Positions 8,074 through 17,083 of a stretch of DNA of 64,000 bases are shown here, piece by piece. The stretch is taken from assembly GCF_039525035.1 (NCBI RefSeq), contig NZ_BAAAHE010000030.1:29696-93695 (forward strand), written 5' to 3'. Each line of letters opens with the position of its first letter. Position 1 is the stretch's first letter. The translations under genes were made by a program, and so were the position numbers. A model generated the notes under the pieces. The model did not search any database. It saw only the letters and a program-made list of their open reading frames with translations, and was not told the DNA's origin. The DNA comes from Sporichthya brevicatena. GTDB taxonomy: Bacteria; Actinomycetota; Actinomycetes; Sporichthyales; Sporichthyaceae.

Positions 8074-9432
8074 GTGGTCCGAACCTCCTCCGTCGTCGGT
8101 GTCGTCGTCGGCCTGACCTGCTCCTGCGCCTGGTTGGGAGCCACTGCCGGTAGCGCGACCGCCGGCGCGGCCTACGAGGCACTGGCGCGAACTGACGCCT
8201 CGACAGTCACCGTCGGCAACGAGTCCATCCCGACCGGGATCGACATCGAGGCCGGCGGGCCGGTGGCGCGGGTGGTCCAGGACAGCCTCGGCATCCGCGA
8301 CGCGAGCGCCGCCCTTCCCTACGCCGGTGACACGGTGGCCGGGCTGCCCGGGCTCGGGGCGAGCCTCTTCGGCTTCTCCGCCCCGCCGTACCCCTTCGTC
8401 GCCGCGTCGACCGCGGGCTCCCCGCCGCAGAACGTGGCCTACCCAGGCATGAACCTGGAGGCCGAGAGCGCGGACCTGCACAGTCGGGCCCGCGCGGTCG
8501 CGGGGGAGCCCGGTGCGGGCGCGAGTGCGTCCGCCTCGGTCGTCGAGGAGCGGGTCGGCACCGTGGTCGCGGTCGCCAGCACGGCGGTGGACACCATCAA
8601 GCTCGGTCCGTACGGCGTGCTCTCCAACGTCCGCACCGTCGCCGAGGTCGCCGCCGACGGCAACTCGGGCAAGCTCACGCGCTCGACCTCGAGCTCGATC
8701 GGGCGGATCTCCGTCCCCGGGCTCTCGTTCACGGTCCCCGACCAGAGCCCGGGCGCGGTGCCGATCCCGATCCCGCTGCCGGGGGTCCCCAATCAGGACC
8801 CGATCCCCGCGCCGCCGTTCCCGTTCCCCGGGGCCGGCACCACGTTCCACGACCCCGACCTCGGGGTCCAGGACGGCTACTTCACCGTGACGGCGCCGGG
8901 TCAGGACGGACCTCAGCGCTATGCCGTCCCGACCCAGCCGGTGCTCGACGCTTTGAAGGCCGCGGGCATCACGCTGCGCTTCCAGGCACCGGAGCAGACG
9001 GCCACCGGTGTCATCGCGGGGTCGTACATCGTGACCTACACGCTGCCGGCCCCGCCGGCGAACTCGTACTGGAACGGCCCGACGACGATCACGCAGACGA
9101 CGGCCTACGGGATTGCGAGCGTGAACCTCACCCCGACGGCGGCCGGGTCCGTGGTCGGAGCGCCGGACTCCGCGGGAACCGGGTCGGGCGTGGTGCCGGG
9201 GGTCGACGCCGCGGGGGCCGTGGACCTGCTCCCCGGCACGGACGCCGGCGCCCTGCCGGGCGCCGTGCCGGCGACGGTCGACCTGTACCCGACCGCGGAC
9301 CGGACGCAGTTCACCGCCGCGTACCCGCTCGGCCGCGGCGTCGACGCGCTGTACCTGACGCTGCTGGCCCTGGCGGTCGTGGGCGCCCTCGCCACGGCCG
9401 GCGTGATCCGGTTCGGGGTGCGTTCCTCATGA
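8074..9432 (+). CDS. Secreted, C-terminally membrane-anchored surface protein
   Basis: Exported protein of 452 residues with a signal peptide (residues about 1-31, Ala-rich cleavage region) and a C-terminal transmembrane helix (about 425-447) followed by a short basic tail, so it is likely tethered on the outer face of the membrane. The middle is Ala/Gly/Val/Ser-rich with a proline-rich stretch near residues 225-260 (PIPIPLPG, PIPAPPFPFPG), resembling actinobacterial spore- or wall-surface proteins. No enzymatic motif is seen. GTG start with GGAGG six bases upstream. It is the first gene after a strong promoter and precedes the ABC transporter genes, so a link to uptake is possible but unproven. 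Confidence 0.6.
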   Translation: MVRTSSVVGVVVGLTCSCAWLGATAGSATAGAAYEALARTDASTVTVGNESIPTGIDIEAGGPVARVVQDSLGIRDASAALPYAGDTVAGLPGLGASLFGFSAPPYPFVAASTAGSPPQNVAYPGMNLEAESADLHSRARAVAGEPGAGASASASVVEERVGTVVAVASTAVDTIKLGPYGVLSNVRTVAEVAADGNSGKLTRSTSSSIGRISVPGLSFTVPDQSPGAVPIPIPLPGVPNQDPIPAPPFPFPGAGTTFHDPDLGVQDGYFTVTAPGQDGPQRYAVPTQPVLDALKAAGITLRFQAPEQTATGVIAGSYIVTYTLPAPPANSYWNGPTTITQTTAYGIASVNLTPTAAGSVVGAPDSAGTGSGVVPGVDAAGAVDLLPGTDAGALPGAVPATVDLYPTADRTQFTAAYPLGRGVDALYLTLLALAVVGALATAGVIRFGVRSS

Positions 9433-9457
9433 CCGCCGCGCCGAACGGTCGCGCCTG

Positions 9458-10156
9458 ATGTTCGCCCTCGACGGCATCACGGCCGGGTACGGCGGAACGA
9501 CCGTCCTGCGGGACGTGAGCGTCCGCGTGCCCGACGGTGCCGTGGTGGCGCTGCTCGGGCCGAACGGGGCGGGCAAGACCACGTTGCTGCGCGTCGCCTC
9601 CGGCCTGTTGCGCCCGACCGGCGGGCGGGTGCTGCTCGACGGCGCGGACGTCACGACGCAGACCCCGCACGCGCTCTGTGCTCGCGGTGTCTGCCACGTC
9701 CCCGAAGGACGCGGCGTGTTCCCGAGCCTGACGGTGCGCGACAACCTCGTGCTGCTGTCGAAGGCCGGCACTGAGGCGGAGTCGCTGGAACGGGCCGTCA
9801 CCGCCTTCCCACGCCTCGGCGAACGGTTGAACCAACTCGCCGGCACCATGTCGGGCGGTGAGCAGCAGATGCTCGCCCTCGCGCGCACCTACATGCAGCG
9901 TCCCCGTGTCGTGCTCCTCGACGAGGTGAGCATGGGCCTCGCACCGACGATCGTCGACGAGATCTTCGCCTTCCTCGCCCGCCTCTCGGCCGAGGGCGCG
10001 AGCCTCCTGCTCGTCGAGCAGTACGTCACCCGTGCGTTGGAGGCAGCGGACTTCGTCTTCCTGCTGAATCGGGGTCAGATCGCCTTCGCGGGCGAGGTCG
10101 GAGAGGTCGACGTCGCGGCGCTCGCCGCGGAGTACGTGGGTGGCGGACGCGGATGA
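9458..10156 (+). CDS. Branched-chain amino-acid-type ABC transporter ATPase (LivF-like)
   Basis: ATPase of 232 residues, the usual LivF length. It has Walker A GPNGAGKTT, the signature MSGGEQQM, Walker B VVLLDEVSMGLAP and a switch histidine-equivalent region near LLVEQYV. LivF-like ATPases energise uptake of branched amino acids, but in catabolic clusters also aromatic acids, amides or urea. It overlaps the permease gene by four bases. A second, LivG-like ATPase would be expected in a complete transporter and none is encoded here, so LivF may work as a homodimer or with a LivG from elsewhere. Confidence 0.88.
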   Translation: MFALDGITAGYGGTTVLRDVSVRVPDGAVVALLGPNGAGKTTLLRVASGLLRPTGGRVLLDGADVTTQTPHALCARGVCHVPEGRGVFPSLTVRDNLVLLSKAGTEAESLERAVTAFPRLGERLNQLAGTMSGGEQQMLALARTYMQRPRVVLLDEVSMGLAPTIVDEIFAFLARLSAEGASLLLVEQYVTRALEAADFVFLLNRGQIAFAGEVGEVDVAALAAEYVGGGRG

Positions 10157-12090
10157 GCGACTACCTGCCGTTCCTCGTGATCGGGGTCGTCACCGGGTCG
10201 ATCTACGGCCTGTGCGCGATGGGCCTCGTCCTCACCTACAAGACGAGCGGCGTGTTCAACATCGGCCACGGCGCGGTGTGCGCCGCCTCCGCGTTCGTCT
10301 TCTACAGCCTCCGCGACCAGGCCGACCTGCCGTGGCCCGTCGCGGCCCTGCTGGTCGTGTTCTGCTTCGGCCCGGTCGCCGGGCTGCTCCTGGAGCGCCT
10401 CGCGGTCGCCCTGGCACCGGTCGCGATCGCGTACAAGATCGTGGGCACCGTCGGGCTCCTGGTGGCGATCCGCGCGCTGCTCGGCCTCGTCTACGGCGAC
10501 AGCACGCGGTTCTTCCCGCAGTTCCTGCCCGAGGACAAGGCGTTCGACCTCGCCAGTGTCGCGGTCGGGTGGGACGACCTCATCACCCTCGGGATCGGTG
10601 CGGCCTCTGCGGTGGCGCTGTTCCTGTTCTTCCGGCTCTCCCGGCTGGGCACCGCGATGCGCGGCGTCGTCGACGACCCGCAGCTGCTCTCCATGGCCGG
10701 GACCTCACCGGTCCGGGTGCGCCGCGCGGCCTGGGTCATCGGAACCTCGTTCGCCGCGATGTCCGGCGTCCTCTTCGCCGCGGTGCAGAACCAGCTCGAC
10801 GTCAATGTGCTCACCCTGCTGGTCGTCAACGCGTTCGGCGCCGCGACGATCGCCCGGTTCCAGAGCGTCCCCACCGCGTTCGCCGGCGGGATCCTGGTCG
10901 GGGTCGTGCAGGCCGTGCTGAGCAAGGCGGTCGGGACGTCCGAGCAGTTGCAGGGCATCGACCTGGCCACGCCCTTCCTCGTCCTGTTCCTCGGTCTGCT
11001 GCTGATCCCGCGACGCAAGCTGGTCGAGATCGGCCGGGCGGCCCGCCCGACGCCACCGCCCGCGAGTGCCTTCGGCACCCGCACCCGCGCGGTCGGCTAC
11101 GCCGGTGCGTTCGGCCTCGCGCTGCTCGTCCCGACTTTCGCCACCGAGGAACTCCCGGGCTACAACCTGGCGCTCACCCAGGTGGTGCTGTTCGCCTCGC
11201 TGCACCTGCTGGTCCGGTCCTCGGGTCAGATCTCGCTGTGCCACTTCGGCTTCGCCGCGGTGGGGGCCGCGACCTTCGGACAGATGCTCGCGAAGGACGT
11301 GCCGTTCTACGCCGCGGTCGTGCTCGGTGGCCTCGCGTGCCTGCCGTTGGCGCTGATCGTCTCGGTCCCCGCCATCCGCCTCTCCGGGTTGTACCTGGCG
11401 CTCGCCACCCTCGGCTTCGGAATAGTGCTCGCCCAGTTCGCGTACGCCAAGTCGTGGATGTTCGGCGGGGGGCAGTTGCTGACCGAGCGCGCACCGGGCC
11501 TCGACAGCGACCGCGCGTACTACTACCTCCTGCTCGGGATCGCGATCGCGTCGGTGCTCTTCGTCCTCGCGGTCGAGCACTCCCGCCTCGGCCGCCTGCT
11601 GCGGGCGATGTCCGACTCCCCGGTCGCGCTCTCGACGCTCGGGGCGTCGGTCAACGTCTCGCGCGTCATCGTCTTCTGCATCTCGTGCTTCCTGGCGGGC
11701 GTCAGCGGAGCCCTGTACGCGTCGCTGTTCGGCGCCGTCACGCAGGACGCCTTCAACTTCGTGCAGTCGCTGGTCGTGCTGGCGGTCCTGGCCGTCGCCG
11801 GCCGGCGCACCGTGACGGCGGCCTTCGTCGCGCCGTTCCTGCTCTACGTCGTCCCGGTGTACATCGACGACCCGGACACCGCCCAGTGGCTCCAGTTGGC
11901 GTTCGGGGTCGGGGCGATGGCCGTGGCCGCGGCCTCCCAGGGCGCGGTCCGGCAGTGGCTCTCCCGACAGTCGGTGACGCTGGCCGACCGGGCCCACGGC
12001 CCGGCCGAGGAACGCCGGCGAACCGCGGCCGACGAACCACCGTCGTCCTGGGCCGTCGTCGACCGTCCGCTCGTCGGAGCCGACGCATGA
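10153..12090 (+). CDS. Fused LivH-LivM-type ABC permease
   Basis: Inner-membrane permease of 645 residues that joins in one chain what is normally two subunits. Residues about 1-295 follow the LivH pattern (TYKTSGVFNIGHGAVCAA near the start, then FAGGILVG). After a short Pro-rich linker (TPPPASAFGTRT, near residue 305), residues about 320-610 follow LivM, including SSGQISLCHFGFAAVGA. The C-terminal 45 residues are charged and unlike a transporter. Fusion fixes a 1:1 ratio of the two halves. The gene overlaps the ATPase gene by four bases. Substrate cannot be read from the sequence. Confidence 0.87.
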   Translation: MSDYLPFLVIGVVTGSIYGLCAMGLVLTYKTSGVFNIGHGAVCAASAFVFYSLRDQADLPWPVAALLVVFCFGPVAGLLLERLAVALAPVAIAYKIVGTVGLLVAIRALLGLVYGDSTRFFPQFLPEDKAFDLASVAVGWDDLITLGIGAASAVALFLFFRLSRLGTAMRGVVDDPQLLSMAGTSPVRVRRAAWVIGTSFAAMSGVLFAAVQNQLDVNVLTLLVVNAFGAATIARFQSVPTAFAGGILVGVVQAVLSKAVGTSEQLQGIDLATPFLVLFLGLLLIPRRKLVEIGRAARPTPPPASAFGTRTRAVGYAGAFGLALLVPTFATEELPGYNLALTQVVLFASLHLLVRSSGQISLCHFGFAAVGAATFGQMLAKDVPFYAAVVLGGLACLPLALIVSVPAIRLSGLYLALATLGFGIVLAQFAYAKSWMFGGGQLLTERAPGLDSDRAYYYLLLGIAIASVLFVLAVEHSRLGRLLRAMSDSPVALSTLGASVNVSRVIVFCISCFLAGVSGALYASLFGAVTQDAFNFVQSLVVLAVLAVAGRRTVTAAFVAPFLLYVVPVYIDDPDTAQWLQLAFGVGAMAVAAASQGAVRQWLSRQSVTLADRAHGPAEERRRTAADEPPSSWAVVDRPLVGADA

Positions 12091-12160
12091 GTCGCGCGCT
12101 CCGTCCCACCACGACCCGTTCCCGCGCGAGCTCGGCTCGCCCCGGCTCCCGGAGGCCGCT

Positions 12161-13675
12161 GTGAAGCGATCCCCAGCACGTCGACGAACCTTCTTCTCGC
12201 GCGGGCAGCGCGTCGCCACGGCCTGGGCGACGCTGGGGCTGGTCGTCCTCACCGCCGGGTGCGGGACGCAGCTCGAGGAGGAGCGCCTCGCCGCGGTCGG
12301 CAACGGGTACAGCGCGCAGGTCGTCCCCACGCTCGCTCCCGGACAGGTGCCGGCGGGCGGGGAGATGACCCCGGCCGATTCCGGCCTCGCGCCGCCGCCC
12401 CCCGGCACCGCTCCCGACTCGGGCAGCACGGGTGCGGTGGCGAGCAGAGCTTCCGGAGTCGGGACCGGAACCGCGGCACCGGTGCCGGGTGGCTCACCCG
12501 GGCGTACGAAGCCGGCCGGCGGTGCCCCCGCGGCCCAGACGGCCGGCGGCGGCTGCACCGAGCCGCGGAAGCCGCTGGTGATCGGGCAGACGCTGGCGAC
12601 CTCCGGGCTCATCGGGTCCACGACCGGGTATCTGCGGCAGGGAATGCAGATGTGGGCCGCCGCGGTCAACGCCGCCGGCGGGGTGCAGTGCCACCCGGTC
12701 CAGGTCATCTCGCTCGACGACGGCTCCGACTCGGCGCGCGTGGCGTCGAACTGGAACACGCTGAAGGCGCGCGGCATGGTCGCCATGGTCGGGGCGGGTG
12801 AGCCGATCACGATGGGCGCGCTGCGCGCGCAGGCCGAACGGGACAAGATCCCCGTGATCGGCGGGGACCTCGTCGACACCGCCTGGTTCGAGAGCGAGTG
12901 GGTCTTCCCGCAGGGCGCTCCCACGGCGGCGTCCTACGACGGGTCCCTGGTCGAAGCCGCGCGGGCGCGGACGGGCGCGAAGACGGCGGGGCTGATCTAC
13001 TGCGTCGAGGCCTCCATCTGCACCGCGATCAAGGGGAACTTCCCCCGGTCGGCGGAGACGGCCGGTCTGGGGGTCGGCCTGATGAAGGCGGTCTCGCTGA
13101 CCCAGTCCGACTTCACGGCCGAGTGCCAGGCGATGAAGGACGCGAAGGTCGACGTCCTCTGGCTCGCGCTCGACGGCTCGGGAGTCACCCGACTCGGCCG
13201 GTCCTGCGACCGCCTCGGGTACAAGCCGCAGCTGGCCACGATGGCCCTCGCGGTGCCGCCCGCGGTGGCGGAGGACCAGGTGCTGCGGAAGGCGACGGTG
13301 TACCTGGCGTCGCCGACCGTTCCGTACTCGACCACCGACACGGCCGGCACCGCCGAGTTCCACGCGGCGGCCAAGCGCTTCGCCCCGAGTCTGAAACTCG
13401 ATCAGAGCGTCATGCAGGGCTGGTCGGCCGGCAAGCTCTTCGAGGCGGCCATGGCGAAGGTCGGTGACCGGGCACGAACCGGGGACGTCACGACCGCGCT
13501 GATCCTCGAAGGGCTCTGGCAGCTGAAGTCCGAGAAGCTCGGCGGTCTCAGCCCCGGCGTCACGTTCGTGAAGGGGAAACCGGCGAGCGCGCCGCCGTGC
13601 TACTACGTGCTCCTGCTCAACGCCAACGGCGTGACCGCGCCCCTCGGCTCCAAGCTGCGCTGCCTCAAGCAGTAG
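12161..13675 (+). CDS. ABC transporter substrate-binding lipoprotein (LivK/PBP1-like)
   Basis: Lipoprotein of 504 residues. An N-terminal helix ends in a lipobox (VLTAGC), so it is anchored in the membrane. About 100 low-complexity Pro/Gly/Ser/Ala residues then form a spacer. The periplasmic-binding-protein type-1 domain starts near residue 138 (LVIGQTLATSGLIGSTTGYLRQGMQMWAAAVNAAGG), as in Leu/Ile/Val-binding receptors. GTG start with GGAGG upstream. It follows the LivF and LivHM genes, completing an uptake system apart from LivG. The long spacer suggests reach through a thick wall. Ligand unknown; the adjacent catabolic block makes an organic-acid ligand possible. Confidence 0.87.
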   Translation: MKRSPARRRTFFSRGQRVATAWATLGLVVLTAGCGTQLEEERLAAVGNGYSAQVVPTLAPGQVPAGGEMTPADSGLAPPPPGTAPDSGSTGAVASRASGVGTGTAAPVPGGSPGRTKPAGGAPAAQTAGGGCTEPRKPLVIGQTLATSGLIGSTTGYLRQGMQMWAAAVNAAGGVQCHPVQVISLDDGSDSARVASNWNTLKARGMVAMVGAGEPITMGALRAQAERDKIPVIGGDLVDTAWFESEWVFPQGAPTAASYDGSLVEAARARTGAKTAGLIYCVEASICTAIKGNFPRSAETAGLGVGLMKAVSLTQSDFTAECQAMKDAKVDVLWLALDGSGVTRLGRSCDRLGYKPQLATMALAVPPAVAEDQVLRKATVYLASPTVPYSTTDTAGTAEFHAAAKRFAPSLKLDQSVMQGWSAGKLFEAAMAKVGDRARTGDVTTALILEGLWQLKSEKLGGLSPGVTFVKGKPASAPPCYYVLLLNANGVTAPLGSKLRCLKQ

Positions 13676-13713
13676 CCGCGCGACCAACTCGGACGACGAA
13701 GGAGGCAACCAGC

Positions 13714-14052
13714 ATGGAGTTGTTCAGGTATCTACGGCTGCAGTGGGACCGGGCCGTCGCCGTCGGGGCGGTGGTGCTGGCGGCTGTCGTCCTGCTGCTC
13801 GGTTACCTCGGCACGGCCCGGACCGAGTACATCGCCGGACAGATCCCGTACCTGATCTCCGGTGGTCTGGTCGGCCTGATGCTGCTGACCGTCGCGGCGG
13901 TGCTCTGGATCTCGGCGGATCTGCGGGACGAGTGGCGCGTCATGCACCGTCAGAACGAGCTGCTGCACCGCGAGCAGGTCGAACGGCGCAGCGCGCTCGT
14001 CGACCTGGTGCGTGAGGAGCTCGCCGCGCGGGGCGTCCCGGAGCGGACGTGA
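13714..14052 (+). CDS. Small two-helix membrane protein
   Basis: Protein of 112 residues with two transmembrane helices (about 15-35 and 47-68) followed by a basic, helical cytoplasmic tail (DEWRVMHRQNELLHREQVERR). No family recognised. Start chosen at the ATG with GGAGG nine bases upstream. It follows the substrate-binding lipoprotein by 38 bases and overlaps the next membrane-protein gene by four bases (GTGA), so it belongs to the transporter operon and may be an accessory subunit. This role is inferred from position only. Confidence 0.68.
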   Translation: MELFRYLRLQWDRAVAVGAVVLAAVVLLLGYLGTARTEYIAGQIPYLISGGLVGLMLLTVAAVLWISADLRDEWRVMHRQNELLHREQVERRSALVDLVREELAARGVPERT

Positions 14053-14570
14053 CCGCCGTCGCCGACCTCGAAGCTCCGCCGCGGGACGTGGTGACTCCAC
14101 GCCGGCGCCGGGTCGCCGCGCCCGCGCCGGCCCGGTTGGGCTCGCCCGCGCCGTGGGGACGGGCCGACCTGACCGGGCCGGGCGTGCTCGGCGCGGTCGG
14201 CGCCGTCGTGGTCGCCGTGGCCTGGAACGGCGCGTCCCGCGAGGAGGTCTTCCGGGAGCAGATCGGCTGGATCGTGCTCGCGGCCGCGGGGTTCGGTGTC
14301 TTCGCCCTGGGCGGGGCGTGGTGGATCCTCGTCGGCTTCCGGCGGACCCGGCAGTGCCGGGCGCAGCTGCGGATCGACTTCGCCAACGCGTTCGCCGAGC
14401 CACTGCCCGGTGTCGATGCTCGGCCGCCGGACGACGTCGGCGGCCTGGTGACGGGCCCCGGCATGCGGTGGGCGCACCGGCCGGACTGCCTGCTGGTGCG
14501 GGACAAGGCCGTGCGCCCGCTCGGGCCGGACGAGGGCGACGTCCTGGCGCCCTGCGCCATGTGCCACTGA
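14049..14570 (+). CDS. Two-helix membrane protein with C-terminal Cys/His-containing domain
   Basis: Protein of 173 residues. An N-terminal basic, Pro/Ala-rich cytoplasmic stretch is followed by two helices (about 45-62 and 75-95) and a soluble C-terminal domain with RPDCLLVRD and a terminal CAMCH, so three cysteines and a histidine could bind metal. The CxxC ending is reminiscent of small treble-clef or thiol motifs, but this is speculation. GTG start coupled (GTGA) to the preceding gene. The last codons and stop lie inside the perfect palindrome that precedes the first Baeyer-Villiger gene. Function unknown. Confidence 0.68.
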   Translation: MTAVADLEAPPRDVVTPRRRRVAAPAPARLGSPAPWGRADLTGPGVLGAVGAVVVAVAWNGASREEVFREQIGWIVLAAAGFGVFALGGAWWILVGFRRTRQCRAQLRIDFANAFAEPLPGVDARPPDDVGGLVTGPGMRWAHRPDCLLVRDKAVRPLGPDEGDVLAPCAMCH

Positions 14571-14612
14571 GTGGCACGGCCGATTGCCGGAGCCGAGTCG
14601 GCTCCCTAGCGT
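14561..14612 (+). promoter_or_regulatory. Palindromic operator plus promoter of the first BVMO gene
   Basis: The palindrome GTGCCACTGAGTGGCAC (14561-14577) is followed after exactly 6 bp by -35 TTGCCG (14584-14589), a 17-bp spacer and -10 TAGCGT (14607-14612). The same palindrome, 6-bp gap, 17-bp spacer and TAGCGT box recur before the second BVMO gene at 17084-17135. The IclR-type regulator encoded between them is the obvious candidate binder. A site just upstream of -35 would suit an activator as well as a repressor. Confidence 0.8.
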
Positions 14613-14659
14613 CGTGCGACCAACGGCGCCACCACCGAACGACGAGCCGGGAGGTCCCC

Positions 14660-16291
14660 ATGCCGGACGCGAGCACGGAGTACGAGGTCCTGATTGTCGG
14701 CGGTGGACTCACCGGCCTGTATCAGCTCTACCGAGCCCGCGAGCACGGTTGGTCGGTGCGCCTGCTCGAAGCGGGCGGCGGCGTCGGCGGCACCTGGTAC
14801 TGGAACCGGTACCCCGCCGCGCGCACGGACTCCGAGGGTTACAGCTACGCCTACTTCATGAACGAGGAGCTCCTCCAGTCCTGGGACTGGAAGGAGACCT
14901 TCCCGGCGCAGCCCGACCTGGAGCGCTACTACAACGAGTTCGTCGACCGGTTCGACCTGCGTCGCGACATCGAGTTGAACACCCGGGTGACCGCGGCCGA
15001 GTACGACGAACCGAGCGGCCGCTGGACGCTGCGGACGGCGACGGGGCAGACGTTCGTGACGCGGTACCTCGTCGCGGCCAGCGGTGTGCTCTCGGTGCCG
15101 CACTTCCCGGACATCCCCGGTGCGGGGGAGTTCGCGGGCCCGGTCCACCACACCGCCCAGTGGCCGGCGGAGGGCGTCGACGTTCGGGGCAAGCGGGTCG
15201 CGGTCATCGGCACCGGCTCGAGCGGGATCCAGCTGATCCCGGCGATCGTGGACGAGGTGGGCTCGCTGACGGTCTATCAGCGCACGGCCAACTGGGCCAT
15301 GCCGCTGAACAACAAGCCGCTTTCCCCGCAGGAGCAGGAGGACATCCGCCGCAACTACCCCGCGCTGCGCGAGCTCCTGCGACGCACGTCCGGCGGCTTC
15401 GTCCACGAGGACGCCACCCGCAAGACCTTCGAGGACTCCGAGTCCGAGCGCCGGGCTCACTACGAGCGGCTGTGGAACGGCCAGGGCATGCGGGCGATGT
15501 TCAGCACGTACGCGGACCTCGTGACCGATCCCGCGGCCAACGCGGAGTTCAGCCGGTTCCTCGCCGAGAAGATCCGCTCGATCGTCACCGACCCGGTGGT
15601 CGCGGAGAAGCTGATCCCCTCGGACCACGGCTTCGGGATGAAGCGTCCGCCGATGGAGAACGGGTACTACGAGGCCTTCAACCGGTCGCACGTCGAACTG
15701 GTCGACCTGCGTGCGAACCCCACCCGCCGCATCACCGCCACGGGCATCGAGTCCGAGGATCGGCTGCGGGAGTTCGACGTGATCGTCTACGCGACCGGAT
15801 TCGACGCGTTCACCGGTGCGCTGCTGAAGATGGGCATCCGGGGGCGCGACGGGGTCTCGCTGAACGACACCTGGGCCGACGGCCCGTTCACCTACCTGGG
15901 CGTCGCGGTGCCGGGGTACCCGAACCTGCTCATCGACAGCGGGCCGCACGGGACCTACGGCAACATCCCGCGCTCGGCGGAGGTTCAGGTCGACTTCGTG
16001 ACCGAACTGGTCAACCACGCGCGCGCGCACGGTTACGAGCGGATCGAGGCGACGACCGAGGCCGCCGAGGCCTGGACGGCGCACGTGTACGAGGCGGCGC
16101 AGTACTACCTGCTCGCCGACGGCGCGTGGTACGTCGGCGGGAACGTGCCGGGCAAGCCGCGGCGCTTCCTGCCGTACAGCTGGGGCATCCCGACCTACCG
16201 CAGCAAGCTCGACGAGGTCGTGGCGGCCGGCTACCGCGGGTTCGAGTTCGCGACCGCGGCCGTACCGTCCCCAGTCGCGTCGGGAGCGTGA
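14660..16291 (+). CDS. Baeyer-Villiger monooxygenase (flavin-containing, type I)
   Basis: FAD/NADPH monooxygenase of 543 residues, the usual size for cyclohexanone-monooxygenase-like enzymes, which insert oxygen beside a ketone to give an ester or lactone. It shows the FAD Rossmann motif GGGLTG (residues 14-19), GGVGGTWYWNRYPAARTD, the type I fingerprint FxGxxxHxxxWP as FAGPVHHTAQWP (from residue 158) and the NADPH motif GTGSSG (from residue 184). GGGAGG ribosome site six bases upstream. It is preceded by the palindrome-linked promoter and convergent with the IclR gene. A paralogue follows at 17143. Substrate likely a cyclic ketone, inferred from the family. Confidence 0.92.
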   Translation: MPDASTEYEVLIVGGGLTGLYQLYRAREHGWSVRLLEAGGGVGGTWYWNRYPAARTDSEGYSYAYFMNEELLQSWDWKETFPAQPDLERYYNEFVDRFDLRRDIELNTRVTAAEYDEPSGRWTLRTATGQTFVTRYLVAASGVLSVPHFPDIPGAGEFAGPVHHTAQWPAEGVDVRGKRVAVIGTGSSGIQLIPAIVDEVGSLTVYQRTANWAMPLNNKPLSPQEQEDIRRNYPALRELLRRTSGGFVHEDATRKTFEDSESERRAHYERLWNGQGMRAMFSTYADLVTDPAANAEFSRFLAEKIRSIVTDPVVAEKLIPSDHGFGMKRPPMENGYYEAFNRSHVELVDLRANPTRRITATGIESEDRLREFDVIVYATGFDAFTGALLKMGIRGRDGVSLNDTWADGPFTYLGVAVPGYPNLLIDSGPHGTYGNIPRSAEVQVDFVTELVNHARAHGYERIEATTEAAEAWTAHVYEAAQYYLLADGAWYVGGNVPGKPRRFLPYSWGIPTYRSKLDEVVAAGYRGFEFATAAVPSPVASGA

Positions 16292-16309
16292 CGGAGCGGG
16301 CCCGCGTCC

Positions 16310-17053
16310 TCAGCCCCGCATCGGGCGGGCGCGGGCACGGGCCGCGACGCGCGTGATCGTCGAGGCTGCGAGCCGGGCGGCGCTGAGCAGTTCGTCCGGC
16401 CGGATCGCCTCGCGTGGCCCGCGCAGCTCGAGAGCGGACTCGAACACACGCGAGCCGGAGGTGGCGAGCGGAACCGCCAGCGAGCCCAACGCCGGATCGG
16501 TGGCGCCGTACTCCAGGGCGAAACCGTCGTGGCGGATGCGCCGGAGCTCCTCCGCCAGGTCGTCGACGTCGAACTCGTCGCGGGGGAGAAGGCCGTCCAG
16601 GATCCGGGCCGGGAGGCTCGAGAGCAGCACCTTGCCCGCGGCGGACAGGTGCGCCGGTACGCGGATCTCCGCGCGGCGCCGTGCGGTCCCGACGCCCCGC
16701 GGCACGTGCCGATCCAGGAAGGCGACGTCGGCGCCGTCCAGCAGGCCGGCCTGGACGGTGAGACCGGTGGCGCGGCACAGGTCGGCCATGTAGGGCTGCA
16801 CGGCCTCCTTCACCCCGGAGGGGTAGTGCCGGTTGCCGAGTTCGTAGAGGCGCAGACCGATGCGGTAACCGCGTTTGCCCGGTTGCAGCGCGCCGATCGC
16901 CACCAGCTGACGGGCGAGTCGGAACGCGGTCGACTTCGGCAGTCCGGTGGCCAGCGCCAGCTCGCTGGGGCCCAGCGGTTCGGGCGCGGCGGCGGCGACG
17001 GCGTCCAGGAGCGCGAACGCGCGGGCGAGGACCGCGTCGGGTGGTTCCGGCAT
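16310..17053 (-). CDS. IclR family transcriptional regulator
   Basis: Regulator of 247 residues. The N-terminal winged helix (GPSELALATGLPKSTAFRLARQLVAIGAL, residues about 27-55) is followed by the effector-binding domain (HLSAAGKVLLSSLP, HDGFALEYGATDPALGSLAVPL), both typical of IclR. IclR proteins control catabolic operons and bind small organic effectors. It sits between two Baeyer-Villiger monooxygenase genes. One copy of the 17-bp palindrome lies 31 bases upstream of its own start, in the shared divergent region, and the other lies before the first monooxygenase. I infer control of both promoters plus itself. Confidence 0.93.
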   Translation of the reverse strand: MPEPPDAVLARAFALLDAVAAAAPEPLGPSELALATGLPKSTAFRLARQLVAIGALQPGKRGYRIGLRLYELGNRHYPSGVKEAVQPYMADLCRATGLTVQAGLLDGADVAFLDRHVPRGVGTARRRAEIRVPAHLSAAGKVLLSSLPARILDGLLPRDEFDVDDLAEELRRIRHDGFALEYGATDPALGSLAVPLATSGSRVFESALELRGPREAIRPDELLSAARLAASTITRVAARARARPMRG

Positions 17054-17083
17054 GCCGCGCAGGTTATCTGAGGCGGCGTCAAC

